Positions 1 to 9,033 of a stretch of 64,000 nt of DNA are shown piece after piece (the first letter of the stretch is position 1; each line of letters begins with the position of its first letter). Below the pieces are notes generated by a model. That model was not told where the DNA came from. It worked only from the letters and a program-made list of their open reading frames with translations, and searched no databases. Source of the stretch: an uncultured Selenomonadales bacterium (GTDB taxonomy: Bacteria; Bacillota; Negativicutes; Selenomonadales; Selenomonadaceae); the NCBI GenBank assembly GCA_947307055.1, contig CAMZHX010000006.1, positions 62,001 through 126,000 of the forward strand, given 5' to 3'. The position numbers were made by a program, and so were the translations under genes.

Positions 1-205
1 CCAAGAAAATTAAAAACAACAGCGGCACCCAACCATAAATATAAGCGTCGGCATAAAGATAGGTGACGCGGTTCCAAGTGTCGAGGTAATCGCGCAGGGC
101 AAAGGCTAAATGTTCGCTAAGCACGACGCCAACATAATCGAACAGTAAAAATAAAATCGGCGGCGCAACGGAACTTAGGGTCGTCGAATTTTTTTCAGCA
201 GTCAT
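1..205 (-). CDS. Partial: N-terminus of membrane sugar transferase (undecaprenyl-phosphate glycosylphosphotransferase-like), runs off left edge
   Basis: Manual translation from ATG at 205 (minus): MTAEKNSTTLSSVAPPILFLLFDYVGVVLSEHLAFALRDYLDTWNRVTYLYADAYIYGWVPLLF; TM-rich N-terminus typical of this family. Confidence 0.5.
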   Translation of the reverse strand, partial: MTAEKNSTTLSSVAPPILFLLFDYVGVVLSEHLAFALRDYLDTWNRVTYLYADAYIYGWVPLLFLIFL

Positions 206-337
206 AGTTCTTTCCTCTTGAATGGTTTTCGCCTATTCTAACACAAAATCGCCCGAAATTTTATCTGTTTCGACGGCAAATTTTTTGACAAGGCGGCGCG
301 GCGAATTTATAATCAGAAAGACTTTTGCTAAGGAGAG

Positions 338-1624
338 ATGCTCTTGAACTGGAAAAAATTTTTGGCGACAGCAATTTCAATATCACTAATAATTTTGGGC
401 GCGAAGGTCGGTGCGGTAGGAATGCCGGCTTCGGAACTCATGCGGTTAGACGAGGCTCCGCGAGGAGAAATCGCCCACCCTATGCAACAAACTTTGACTT
501 CCGAAAATTCCGGACTTAATCCAGGCTACTCAGTCACGCCGATTCAAAACAGTAGACCCGTCGCGCCCGATGACGTTTTGCCTAACGTGACGGCGGCGGC
601 GGCTATCGTTATCGAAGCGTCAACAGGGCACGTTCTCTACGAGCGCAATCCCGACCAAAGAATGTTCCCGGCCAGCACGACTAAAATGATGACGTTGATA
701 ACCGCGCTCGAAGGCAACAAGCTTGACGAAATTGTCACGGTCGGACCTGGTGCTTACAACGCGGAGGGTTCAACGCTTTGGCTTGACGTTGGCGAAAAAA
801 TTCCGTTGGGCGATTTGCTTTACGGCATGATGTTGATTTCGGGTAACGACGGCGCAATTGCGATTGCCGAACATTGCGGCGGGAATGTTCCTGACTTCGC
901 GGCGCGCATGACCCAACGCGCTCACGACTTAGGCGCGGTCAATACAAATTTCATCAACGCCAACGGCTTGCCCGACCCCAATCACTACACGACCGCTCGC
1001 GACTTGGCGATTATGGCTAAGCATGGATTTTCGCTCCCGCACTTCGAGGAAATTTGCTCGACAAAGGAAATTTCGTTTCCGTGGATTCACGACGACACAA
1101 AACTTTTGCGCAATGAAAATCAAATGCTGTGGCTGTATCGCGGCGCGAATGGAATCAAGACGGGCTACACCGACGCGGCAGGACGTTGCCTCGTGACGGC
1201 GGCTAAGCAAAACGGCGTTCAACTAATCGCGGTCGTGCTCGACAGCCTCTATATTTGGAACGATTCAATTTTCCTGCTCGATTACGGCTTTGGTCGGGTC
1301 TCGTCGCAGACTGTGATTAAATCGGGCGAGGTCGTCAAAACTTTGCCGATAACTTCGGGGCGGCGCAAGTCAATGCCAGTCAAGACGGCGGGCGAAATAA
1401 TTATGCCGGTCTTTTCGGGCGACGATAACGCCTACAATATTGTTTACGATTTGCCGGAAAGTTTGACGGCACCGATAACGAGCGGCGAGGCGATTGGGAA
1501 AATTCGGATTGTATTGCCGGACGGTCGGGAGGCGGCGTCGGTTGATGTCGTCACGACGGCGGACGTTGAGCAGAAATCTTTCTTCCGGCTGATTTTAAAT
1601 AAGATTAAAAATTTCTTTACATGA
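338..1624 (+). CDS. D-alanyl-D-alanine carboxypeptidase (serine-type, PBP5/DacF-like)
   Basis: SxxK motif ASTTKMMTLITALE, SGNDGAIAIAEH, KTGYTDAAGRCLV (KTG); N-terminal signal. Confidence 0.93.
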   Translation: MLLNWKKFLATAISISLIILGAKVGAVGMPASELMRLDEAPRGEIAHPMQQTLTSENSGLNPGYSVTPIQNSRPVAPDDVLPNVTAAAAIVIEASTGHVLYERNPDQRMFPASTTKMMTLITALEGNKLDEIVTVGPGAYNAEGSTLWLDVGEKIPLGDLLYGMMLISGNDGAIAIAEHCGGNVPDFAARMTQRAHDLGAVNTNFINANGLPDPNHYTTARDLAIMAKHGFSLPHFEEICSTKEISFPWIHDDTKLLRNENQMLWLYRGANGIKTGYTDAAGRCLVTAAKQNGVQLIAVVLDSLYIWNDSIFLLDYGFGRVSSQTVIKSGEVVKTLPITSGRRKSMPVKTAGEIIMPVFSGDDNAYNIVYDLPESLTAPITSGEAIGKIRIVLPDGREAASVDVVTTADVEQKSFFRLILNKIKNFFT

Positions 1625-1662
1625 ATAGGACAAAACTTTTCCCTTACAAAGGAGGCTAAATC

Positions 1663-2739
1663 ATGAAAAAAATCTTTTTCAACGCTCTTATCGCCGTTTT
1701 TATCGCTATCTTTCCAATAAATCACCTAAACGCCGCTTCCCGCGCAGAAATTTCTGCTATTCAAGTTCAATATGCTTCCGATTTTAAATATTGGAACGAA
1801 AATTCACCTACTCTAGCCAAAATTGTCGATTTCGTCGAAGATATTTCCAATCCGAACAGCGAAAATTACATTCCGCCTGAAGATAGGGTCGCAACTTTCG
1901 ATTTGGACGGCACTATTTACTGCGAAACCGCTCCTTACTACTTTAAACAGATGATGTTTCTGCATCGCGTCCTCGAAGATAAAAATTTTCACCCCTCAAA
2001 GGAATTAATCAAGATTGCTACCGATGTTAAGCCGCTTATCATGGAAAAAAAGCACGTTCCAGACAAACTTAAATCAAAATTGAGCTACGGTACCCGAAAA
2101 GCTTACGAAAATATGACTTACGACGAATATTGCGCCTATGTTCGCGAATTTATGGACACTAACGAGGTCGGACTCACCAATTTAAAGCGCGGCGAGGCTT
2201 TTTATCTCCCTATGGTCGAAATTATTTCCTATTTGACTAACAACGGCTTCAAAGTTTATATGAATTCCGCCGGTGAACGCGAAATCGTTCGTTGCCTCAT
2301 CGAAGGCGCAATAAATATCCCTTCCGACCGCCTTTTAGGCTCCAATATCGAATATATTTCCACTAAACAGGATAAAAATCGCGGCGAAAACTATAATTTC
2401 GACAAATATAAAGAAAAAATCGTCCGCTCTACCGGTTATCCCTACAAAAATGAGAAAAATAATAAGGTTTTCTCCATTCTCTACGAAATCGGGAAAAAAC
2501 CTGTGCTCGCATTCGGAAATTCCAGCGGCGATTACGCTATGCTCGAATTCACGCTCCAAAATAATAAATATCGCGCCGAATCGTTCTTTGTCCTGTGCGA
2601 TGATACCGAACGCGAACTCGGAAACGCTAAACGCGCCGAAAAAGATAAAAATTACGCCCTTAAACGCGGTTGGAATCCAATTTCTATGAAAAATGAGTTC
2701 AAAACCATTTATGGCGATAACGTCACACTTTCTAAATAA
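1663..2739 (+). CDS. Secreted HAD-superfamily hydrolase, paralog 1
   Basis: Signal peptide; DLDGTIYCETAP motif I; AFGNSSGDYAMLEF; conserved C-term SMKNEFKTIYGDNV. Confidence 0.85.
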   Translation: MKKIFFNALIAVFIAIFPINHLNAASRAEISAIQVQYASDFKYWNENSPTLAKIVDFVEDISNPNSENYIPPEDRVATFDLDGTIYCETAPYYFKQMMFLHRVLEDKNFHPSKELIKIATDVKPLIMEKKHVPDKLKSKLSYGTRKAYENMTYDEYCAYVREFMDTNEVGLTNLKRGEAFYLPMVEIISYLTNNGFKVYMNSAGEREIVRCLIEGAINIPSDRLLGSNIEYISTKQDKNRGENYNFDKYKEKIVRSTGYPYKNEKNNKVFSILYEIGKKPVLAFGNSSGDYAMLEFTLQNNKYRAESFFVLCDDTERELGNAKRAEKDKNYALKRGWNPISMKNEFKTIYGDNVTLSK

Positions 2740-2757
2740 ATTTCTGGAGGTTTTATC

Positions 2758-3834
2758 ATGAAGAAAAAAATTTTAGCGGCTATCGCGGCGGGTTTAATCG
2801 CTTTAAGCTCGTTTAGTGCCACAAATGCCGCATCTCGCGAGGAAATTGCCGCGATTAACGTTCAAACCGCGTCCGATTTCCAATTTTGGAACGAAAATTC
2901 GCCCATTCTAGCTAAAATCGTCGATTTTGTCGAAGATACCACAAATCCTTTTAGCCAAAACTACATTCCGCCCGAAGATAGAATTGCGACCTTCGATATG
3001 GACGGAACTTTTTATTGCGAAACCGCACCGCTTTATTTTCAAGAAACTATGTTCCTGCACCGCGTCTTAGACGATAAAAATTACGTCGCGCCCAAAAAAT
3101 ATCTCAATCTCGCTAAAAAAATTCGTCCAAAAGTCCTCGCGAAAGAAAAATTGACGCCCTCCGAAAGCAAAATGTACTTTGAAGGGCTTACTGCAGTCTA
3201 TGAAGGCATGACTATCGATGAATATCGCGCCTATGTCCGCAATTTTATGCAAGATAACGAGACCGGATTAACAAATTTGAAGCGCGGCGAAGCTTTTTAC
3301 CTGCCTATGGTCGAAATTATTTCCTATCTGACCAATAACGGCTTCAACGTCTACATTGATTCGGCTTGCAGTTACTACACGACGCGCGAACTGGTCGAAG
3401 GCGTCATTCCGATTCAATCTGACCGAATTTTAGGTTCTGATTTCGGTTTAACGTCAACAAATATGGGCAAAGAGGATCCTCACGACCATTTTTACGACAG
3501 ATTCAAGGAAAAAATCGTAATTTCCGGCAAGCCGCTCAAAGATAACGCTAAAACTCGAAAAATCTTTTCCATTCTGAATCAAATCGGCAAAAAACCCGTG
3601 CTGGCATTCGGAAATTCAAGCGGTGATAGCGGAATGCTCGAATTTACATTGCAGGATAATAAATATCGCTCTGAATCGTTTTTCGTAATCTGCGATGACG
3701 TTGAACGCGAACTCGGTAACCTTGAACGCGCTAAAAATGACAGGAAATTAGCTGAAAAACGCGGTTGGAATCCAATTTCTATGAAAAACGACTTCAAAAC
3801 GATTTACGGCTACAATGTTAAACGCGCAAAATAA
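2758..3834 (+). CDS. Secreted HAD-superfamily hydrolase, paralog 2
   Basis: Closely similar to the preceding ORF; DMDGTFYCETAP; AFGNSSGDSGML. Confidence 0.85.
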   Translation: MKKKILAAIAAGLIALSSFSATNAASREEIAAINVQTASDFQFWNENSPILAKIVDFVEDTTNPFSQNYIPPEDRIATFDMDGTFYCETAPLYFQETMFLHRVLDDKNYVAPKKYLNLAKKIRPKVLAKEKLTPSESKMYFEGLTAVYEGMTIDEYRAYVRNFMQDNETGLTNLKRGEAFYLPMVEIISYLTNNGFNVYIDSACSYYTTRELVEGVIPIQSDRILGSDFGLTSTNMGKEDPHDHFYDRFKEKIVISGKPLKDNAKTRKIFSILNQIGKKPVLAFGNSSGDSGMLEFTLQDNKYRSESFFVICDDVERELGNLERAKNDRKLAEKRGWNPISMKNDFKTIYGYNVKRAK

Positions 3835-3922
3835 AATTTTTAATATTTTTACTGCCTAATGGCAGATTTTTTTTTGCATATGTGTTATAATGGGCAAAAT
3901 AATTCATAGGAGTTGATTTATC

Positions 3923-4762
3923 TTGAAGAAATCGATTTTGGCGGCAATCTGCGCGGCTTGTTTGCTGATAACGGGTTGCGGCGGCGGAGAAAATGCGCCT
4001 AAGCCCAAAGAAAATGCTAAAATCGGCGTTATAACGCATTTGACCGCCAGCGAAACTGAATACAACGATATTATGAGCAAATTGGAGAAAAGTTATCGCC
4101 CATCGAAGGTAAGTCTCGACGCGACTTACAAATATTTCGACAGAATGAGCGAAATGCAACTCGCGCTTGAATCTGAGAAGATTGATATTCTCTCAACTTA
4201 TCAAAGCGTCGCTGATTACATGCTGCAAAATTCTTCCGACAAAGAAATTTTGCCGACAAATAAAAATTTGAGCGATTCTTTTTGTTTTGCACTGCGCAAG
4301 GGCGATACTGCGTTGAAAAACGACCTGAACAAGGCGATTAAGGAAATGTCAGCCGACGGCACGTTGAGTAGGCTTTCAAAAGAATATATAATCGAAATTA
4401 AAAATGGTTATGAGCCGCCCGCAGTTAAAATTGCCAAAATTGAGGGCGCGGAGACGATAAAAATTGCTGTCACTGGCGATTTGCCACCTTTCGATATGAT
4501 TTCAGCGGACGGGACGCCGACAGGTTTTAGTACAGCGGTTTTGGAAGAAATTTCAAAGCGAATCGGGAAAAATATCGAGATAATTAGCATAGACAGCGGC
4601 GCGAGGGCATCTATTTTGACTTCAAAGGGCGCGGACGTTGTATTTTGGGTAGCAGTGCCGAAAGATAGCACGTTAATTCCCTCTGAAATCGACAAACCAA
4701 GCGAAATCGACGTAACTGACCCGTATTATCACGATAATATCGTTCACATTATCAAAAAATAA
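3923..4762 (+). CDS. Lipoprotein, amino-acid-type ABC transporter substrate-binding domain (SBP family 3)
   Basis: Lipobox LLITGCGGG; IKIAVTGDLPPFDMISADGTPTGFSTAVLEEISKRIG. Confidence 0.8.
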   Translation: MKKSILAAICAACLLITGCGGGENAPKPKENAKIGVITHLTASETEYNDIMSKLEKSYRPSKVSLDATYKYFDRMSEMQLALESEKIDILSTYQSVADYMLQNSSDKEILPTNKNLSDSFCFALRKGDTALKNDLNKAIKEMSADGTLSRLSKEYIIEIKNGYEPPAVKIAKIEGAETIKIAVTGDLPPFDMISADGTPTGFSTAVLEEISKRIGKNIEIISIDSGARASILTSKGADVVFWVAVPKDSTLIPSEIDKPSEIDVTDPYYHDNIVHIIKK

Positions 4763-4780
4763 ATTAGGAGGTTGTTTTTT

Positions 4781-5269
4781 ATGAGTTTTATAAATAAATT
4801 TGCGGTTATTTGCTGCATTATGAGCGTAGTTTTAATTGCGAATGGCTGTTCGGAAGGCAATGTGAGCTTTGAGGAGAAATCGTCGGTAGAAGTAAGCACG
4901 TCATCGGGCATAAATTTTTCTTCGAGCTACAGCGAAACTAAATCTTCTGCGAGCGAACCTTTCACATTTAAAATAAATGACGCGAATATTCTCGACGGAA
5001 AAGTTGAAATTTACACAAGCATAACGAATAACGGCAATCGCGACACTACTTTAAGGGAAATGTCGCTAACTTTTGTAGCAAATGATTCAAACGGAAAAGA
5101 AATTACGAATGGCACAATACATTACGATAATATTTCGGTAAGTCTTCCGCAAAATACGGAAATTTATCAACTTTTCGTGATAGAAAATCCAGAATACAAG
5201 AGATATGACGACGGATTCAACATCAACTGCAATTTTGATAATATAAAGGTAGATCCTGACATTCAGTAA
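4781..5269 (+). CDS. Putative lipoprotein of unknown function
   Basis: Lipobox VLIANGCSEG; Ser-rich linker; beta-rich C-terminal domain; ATG 4781 within ORF 4772-5269. Confidence 0.6.
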   Translation: MSFINKFAVICCIMSVVLIANGCSEGNVSFEEKSSVEVSTSSGINFSSSYSETKSSASEPFTFKINDANILDGKVEIYTSITNNGNRDTTLREMSLTFVANDSNGKEITNGTIHYDNISVSLPQNTEIYQLFVIENPEYKRYDDGFNINCNFDNIKVDPDIQ

Positions 5270-5290
5270 ATATTTTTTAGCAATAAAAAG

Positions 5291-5319
5291 CCCTTCGGCG
5301 GAGTGTCGGAGGGTTTTTT
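5291..5319 (+). terminator. Rho-independent terminator (CCCTTCGGC-GGAGT-GTCGGAGGG-T6)
   Basis: 9-bp stem including two G-T wobbles followed by T-run. Confidence 0.75.
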
Positions 5320-5321
5320 CG

Positions 5322-5350
5322 TTGACGGAGGGAATTTTTTTTGCTAAAGT
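5322..5350 (+). promoter_or_regulatory. Sigma70-like promoter TTGACG-N17-TAAAGT
   Basis: Exact 17-bp spacing; same architecture at 5907-5935 and 7896-7924. Confidence 0.65.
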
Positions 5351-5369
5351 GTATTCGGAGGCGATAAAA

Positions 5370-5606
5370 ATGACAGAAACGATAAATATAACAGTTGACA
5401 GCGAGGATTTGAAGGAATTTAAGGAAACAACCGGAATGAGCATAGGCGATTGCATTAAAATATTAGTGAACAGCGTAAAATACGGCGGGAAATTGGAATT
5501 CGACCCGTTCTGGAGCGATGAGAACATGGCGGAACTTAAAAAGATAGCTGAAGATGCAAAACACGGGCGTAATATGCATGAACACGACTTGATTGAGGTG
5601 GAATAA
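5370..5606 (+). CDS. Type II antitoxin, RelB/DinJ family
   Basis: MTETINITVDSEDLKEFKETTGMSIGDCIKILVNSV...; stop overlaps toxin start; ATG at 5370. Confidence 0.75.
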   Translation: MTETINITVDSEDLKEFKETTGMSIGDCIKILVNSVKYGGKLEFDPFWSDENMAELKKIAEDAKHGRNMHEHDLIEVE

Positions 5607-5869
5607 TGAAATTTCTGTGGCACGATATAGCTTGGGCGAGTTACGTAAAATGGCAACGTGAAGACAAAAAGACATTGAAACGAATAAATAATCTGTTGCA
5701 AGACATAGACAGGAACGGATATAATTGCATAGGCAAGCCGGAACCACTGAAAGATAATTATTCTGGTTGGTGGAGCGTCCGAATTGATGAAAAGAACCGC
5801 TTGATATTCAAAATCGAGAACGAAATTATAGAAATATATCAATGTGGCACACATTACGGCGACAAATAA
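5606..5869 (+). CDS. yoeB: Type II toxin, YoeB/Txe family mRNA interferase
   Basis: LKRINNLLQDIDRNGYNCIGKPEPLKDNYSGWWSVRIDEKNRLIFKIENEIIEIYQCGTHYGD: characteristic YoeB signature. Confidence 0.88.
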   Translation: MKFLWHDIAWASYVKWQREDKKTLKRINNLLQDIDRNGYNCIGKPEPLKDNYSGWWSVRIDEKNRLIFKIENEIIEIYQCGTHYGDK

Positions 5870-5876
5870 TAAAAAG

Positions 5877-5904
5877 CCCTTCGGCGGTTGTCGGAGGGTT
5901 TTTT
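5877..5904 (+). terminator. Rho-independent terminator, same family as 5291
   Basis: CCCTTCGGCGGTTGTCGGAGGGTTTTTT. Confidence 0.75.
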
Positions 5905-5906
5905 CA

Positions 5907-5935
5907 TTGACTACTATAATTTTTTTTGCTAAAGT
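5907..5935 (+). promoter_or_regulatory. Sigma70-like promoter TTGACT-N17-TAAAGT
   Basis: Repeat of the 5322-5350 architecture. Confidence 0.65.
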
Positions 5936-5956
5936 GTATTCGGAGGCGAAAAAAAT

Positions 5957-7015
5957 ATGCGTAAGAAGATTTTAGCGGCGATAACAGCGGGATTGATAGC
6001 GTTTAGCTCATTCGGAGCGGTTGACGCCATGCCGCGCGACGAAATTTCCAAAATTCAAGTCAAAAAGGCTAAGGATTTTAAATATTGGGCGAAAAATTCG
6101 GTCGCGAATCAAAAATTGGTCGAATATGTGACGGACGTGACGAATAAGAAGAGCAAAAATTATATTCCGGTGGAAGATAGAATCGCGGTTTTCGACGTTG
6201 ACGGCACGATTGCTTGCGAAACTGCGCCATTTTGCTTTGATTTTATGATGTTCGTATATCGTGCGCTCGACGATCCGAATTATATTGCTTCCGCGCAGGA
6301 CAAAGCCAATGGCGAACTTGTCAAAGCGGCGATTTACGCTAAAAAAATGACAAATGACGTTCGCCGCAAGCATTGCGAGTCGAATGCAAACGTTTTCGCG
6401 GGCATGACGGCTGAAGAGTTCGCCGATTACACCAGAAATTATTTAAAAACGCCAGTCGAAGGCTTTGACAACTTAAAAGTCGGCGAGGCGTTTTATTTGC
6501 CGATGATTGAAGTAATTTCGTATTTAAAGGCGAATGATTTTAAAATTTTCCTTGTGAGCGGCGCGGATAGGGATTATATGAGAACTTCGGCGGAAATTTT
6601 GCCCGTTGACGGCATGATTGGCACGGATTATAAATACGTGGCGACGAATCAGGGCGAAATTGACGGCATGGACTATACTTTGAAGCCCGAAGATAAAGTT
6701 ATTCGCGGCGAATTCGTCAGCAAGGACATAAATATGAACAAAGTCAGCAATATGGCGCGTGAAATTGGCAAAAAACCGGTTTTAGCGTTCGGAAATTCGA
6801 GTGGAGATAGTTCGATGATAAATTTTTCAATGCGCGGCAATAAATATCGGACTGCGGCATTTTTTGTAATCTGCGACGACTTGGAGCGCGAATTCGGCAA
6901 CCTTGACAAGGCGAATAAATGCGTAAAGCTTGCTGACGACAACGGTTGGATAAAAATTTCGATGAAAAACGACTTCAAGACGATTTACGGCGACAATGTA
7001 AGGCTTTCGAGATAA
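5957..7015 (+). CDS. Secreted HAD-superfamily hydrolase, paralog 3
   Basis: DVDGTIACETAP; AFGNSSGDSSMINF; WIKISMKNDFKTIYGDNVRLSR. Confidence 0.85.
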   Translation: MRKKILAAITAGLIAFSSFGAVDAMPRDEISKIQVKKAKDFKYWAKNSVANQKLVEYVTDVTNKKSKNYIPVEDRIAVFDVDGTIACETAPFCFDFMMFVYRALDDPNYIASAQDKANGELVKAAIYAKKMTNDVRRKHCESNANVFAGMTAEEFADYTRNYLKTPVEGFDNLKVGEAFYLPMIEVISYLKANDFKIFLVSGADRDYMRTSAEILPVDGMIGTDYKYVATNQGEIDGMDYTLKPEDKVIRGEFVSKDINMNKVSNMAREIGKKPVLAFGNSSGDSSMINFSMRGNKYRTAAFFVICDDLEREFGNLDKANKCVKLADDNGWIKISMKNDFKTIYGDNVRLSR

Positions 7016-7032
7016 AATTCGCAAAAAAAAAT

Positions 7033-7074
7033 TAGGGCTAAGCTCCGAAAATGGAGTTTAAGCCCATTTTTTAT
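7033..7074. terminator. Probable bidirectional terminator
   Basis: gggctaagctcc-gaaaat-ggagtttaagccc flanked by A-run and T-run, between convergent ORFs. Confidence 0.7.
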
Positions 7075-7253
7075 TGCTTATTAAGTTTTTTTAGTTCGCG
7101 ACGGCGTTTAAGTTCGCGATTCTTCCTAATTTTTTCGGTTTCTAAGTCTAAAAGGCGTTTCCACTCATCAGCGAGATAGAAGAAAATTTTGATGATATAA
7201 GCGTTAGGAGCGTTGTTAATGATACGAAGAGTGCGTTCGTCGTCGAAAATCAT
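7071..7253 (-). CDS. Small basic hypothetical protein
   Basis: 60-aa ORF MIFDDERTLRIINNAPNAYIIKIFFYLADEWKRLLDLETEKIRKNRELKRRRELKKLNKQ preceded by ggaggtgaaatt RBS; fills an intergenic gap. Confidence 0.5.
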   Translation of the reverse strand: MIFDDERTLRIINNAPNAYIIKIFFYLADEWKRLLDLETEKIRKNRELKRRRELKKLNKQ

Positions 7254-7437
7254 AAAATTTCACCTCCGAGAGCGATTTTTTCGATTATAACACGTGAAAA
7301 TGGGTTTTGAAAGGCATTCATTTTTCGGAGCAGACTGCAGAAAATTTTTTGCTAAAGTGTGTAACGAAATGGGATTTCAAACGTATAAGGGACAGAAAGA
7401 AAAAACACAATCAAAAATCAAAAGGAGACTGATAAAA

Positions 7438-7806
7438 ATGGCAAACAGAGAAGAAAACATCAAAAAAATCGACGCGGTGCTCGAAGCAATGAGCGATGAG
7501 GAACTCGACCAGGTCGCAGGCGGCACTTGGGCGGAAACGGCGGCGGACAGTCGCTTCCTAAACAGCTTGAACGGCTCAACCGACCGCTACGGCGCACTCA
7601 GAATTGCGTTTACTCCCGGCAACAAAATCCAAGACGAAATTAAGGCCGGTTGGGCAAAGGTCGGAATCACGTTTACCGCGCACAACGGAGCAATAACCGG
7701 CAATGAATACTACCTAGACGGCAAGAAAATCACCCAAAGCGAAGCACGCAGGCACGCAATGGAAGTCGTCGGCAAGGTCATGGACGTAAAGGATTGGGAT
7801 TGGTAA
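7438..7806 (+). CDS. Double-glycine (bacteriocin-type) leader peptide precursor/secreted peptide
   Basis: MANREENIKKIDAVLEAMSDEELDQVAGG|TWAETAAD...; ELDQVAGG is the classic GG leader; RBS aaaggag. Confidence 0.65.
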   Translation: MANREENIKKIDAVLEAMSDEELDQVAGGTWAETAADSRFLNSLNGSTDRYGALRIAFTPGNKIQDEIKAGWAKVGITFTAHNGAITGNEYYLDGKKITQSEARRHAMEVVGKVMDVKDWDW

Positions 7807-7865
7807 GCTAAACACAGTATCGACAGCTAAAATGCGGTGTCACGGTCGCAATCTATGATGAAAAG

Positions 7866-7893
7866 CCCTTCGGCACATGTCGGAGGGTTTTTT
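7866..7893 (+). terminator. Rho-independent terminator, same family as 5291
   Basis: CCCTTCGGCACATGTCGGAGGGTTTTTT. Confidence 0.75.
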
Positions 7894-7895
7894 CG

Positions 7896-7924
7896 TTGAC
7901 GGCGCGGAAAATTTTTGCTAAAGT
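7896..7924 (+). promoter_or_regulatory. Sigma70-like promoter TTGACG-N17-TAAAGT
   Basis: Third copy of the terminator-promoter cassette. Confidence 0.65.
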
Positions 7925-7945
7925 GTGTTCGGAGGCGATAAAAAT

Positions 7946-9028
7946 ATGCGTAAAAAGATTTTAGCGGCGATAACTGCGGGATTGATAGCATTTGGCTCGT
8001 TCGGAGTGGTTGACGCGATGCCGCGCGACCAAATTGCCAAAATCCAGGTCAAAAAGGCGTCCGATTTCAAGTATTGGACGAAAAATTCAGTCGCGAATCA
8101 AAAATTGGTTGAGTATGTAACCGACGTGACGAACAAGAAGAGCAAAAATTATATTCCGGTCGAGGACAGGCTCGCGGTGTTCGATATGGACGGGACATTT
8201 ATCGGGGAGAGTATGCCGTGCTATTTCGAGTGGATGCTTTACCTTGAACGCGCCCTTCACGACGAAAATTATACGCCGTCAGCGGAAGATTTGGAGTATG
8301 CGCGCATGGTAGACGCCGAAATTCGCGCAGGGCACTTCATGACGGGGAAATTTCCTAAAGGAATTGACTTAGGCGAGGCGAAATCGCAAGAATCGGTCTT
8401 CGCGGGCATGACGCCTAAAGATTATGAAGCATACGTGCGCAAATTTATGGAAAAACCGGTGGAAGGTCTCACGAATTTAAAGTGGGGCGAAGCATTTTTC
8501 CTGCCGATGGTCGAAGTAATCAAATATTTGCAGGCGAATCAATTCACGGTGTACGTTGTGACGGGTTCAGACCGCCCGGCAATGCGCGTAATGGGTTCGG
8601 AAGTGCTGAAAATCCCTTACAATCAAATAATCGGGACGAATCCGGAGATAATAGCGTCGAATCAGGGCGACATTTCGGCCGATGATTACGCTTACAAGCA
8701 CGATGATTATCTGATTCGTGGCGGGCTGACGAAAAAGAACTTGAAAATGAATAAAGTCGTCGCGATTGAGCATGAAATAGGCAAGCAACCGGTTTTAGCG
8801 TTCGGGAACAGCGGCGGCGATACTTCCATGCTAAATTACGCGATAACGGGCAATAAATATAAGAGCTTGAGCTTCTTTGTCATTTGCGACGATTTGGAGC
8901 GCGGATTGGGCAATCAGAAAAAGGCTGACGGTTGCGTTGCGCTTGCCGAAAAGAACGGCTGGATAAAAATTTCGATGAAAAACGACTTCAAGACGATTTA
9001 CGGCGACAACGTCAAGCGGACGGAGTGA
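7946..9028 (+). CDS. Secreted HAD-superfamily hydrolase, paralog 4
   Basis: MRKKILAAITAGLIAFGSFGVVDAM signal; DMDGTFIGESMP; AFGNSGGDTSML. Confidence 0.85.
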   Translation: MRKKILAAITAGLIAFGSFGVVDAMPRDQIAKIQVKKASDFKYWTKNSVANQKLVEYVTDVTNKKSKNYIPVEDRLAVFDMDGTFIGESMPCYFEWMLYLERALHDENYTPSAEDLEYARMVDAEIRAGHFMTGKFPKGIDLGEAKSQESVFAGMTPKDYEAYVRKFMEKPVEGLTNLKWGEAFFLPMVEVIKYLQANQFTVYVVTGSDRPAMRVMGSEVLKIPYNQIIGTNPEIIASNQGDISADDYAYKHDDYLIRGGLTKKNLKMNKVVAIEHEIGKQPVLAFGNSGGDTSMLNYAITGNKYKSLSFFVICDDLERGLGNQKKADGCVALAEKNGWIKISMKNDFKTIYGDNVKRTE

Positions 9029-9033
9029 TTTTT

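Noticed and set aside
5087-5854. 255-aa minus-strand ORF opposite the RelB/YoeB genes
   Set aside because: Sense strand has a recognisable toxin-antitoxin pair with RBS, promoter and terminator; the antisense ORF lacks these.
1663-9028. HAD paralog cluster as a composite transposon
   Set aside because: No transposase, terminal inverted repeats or target-site duplications seen; duplication/recombination via repeated regulatory cassettes is simpler.
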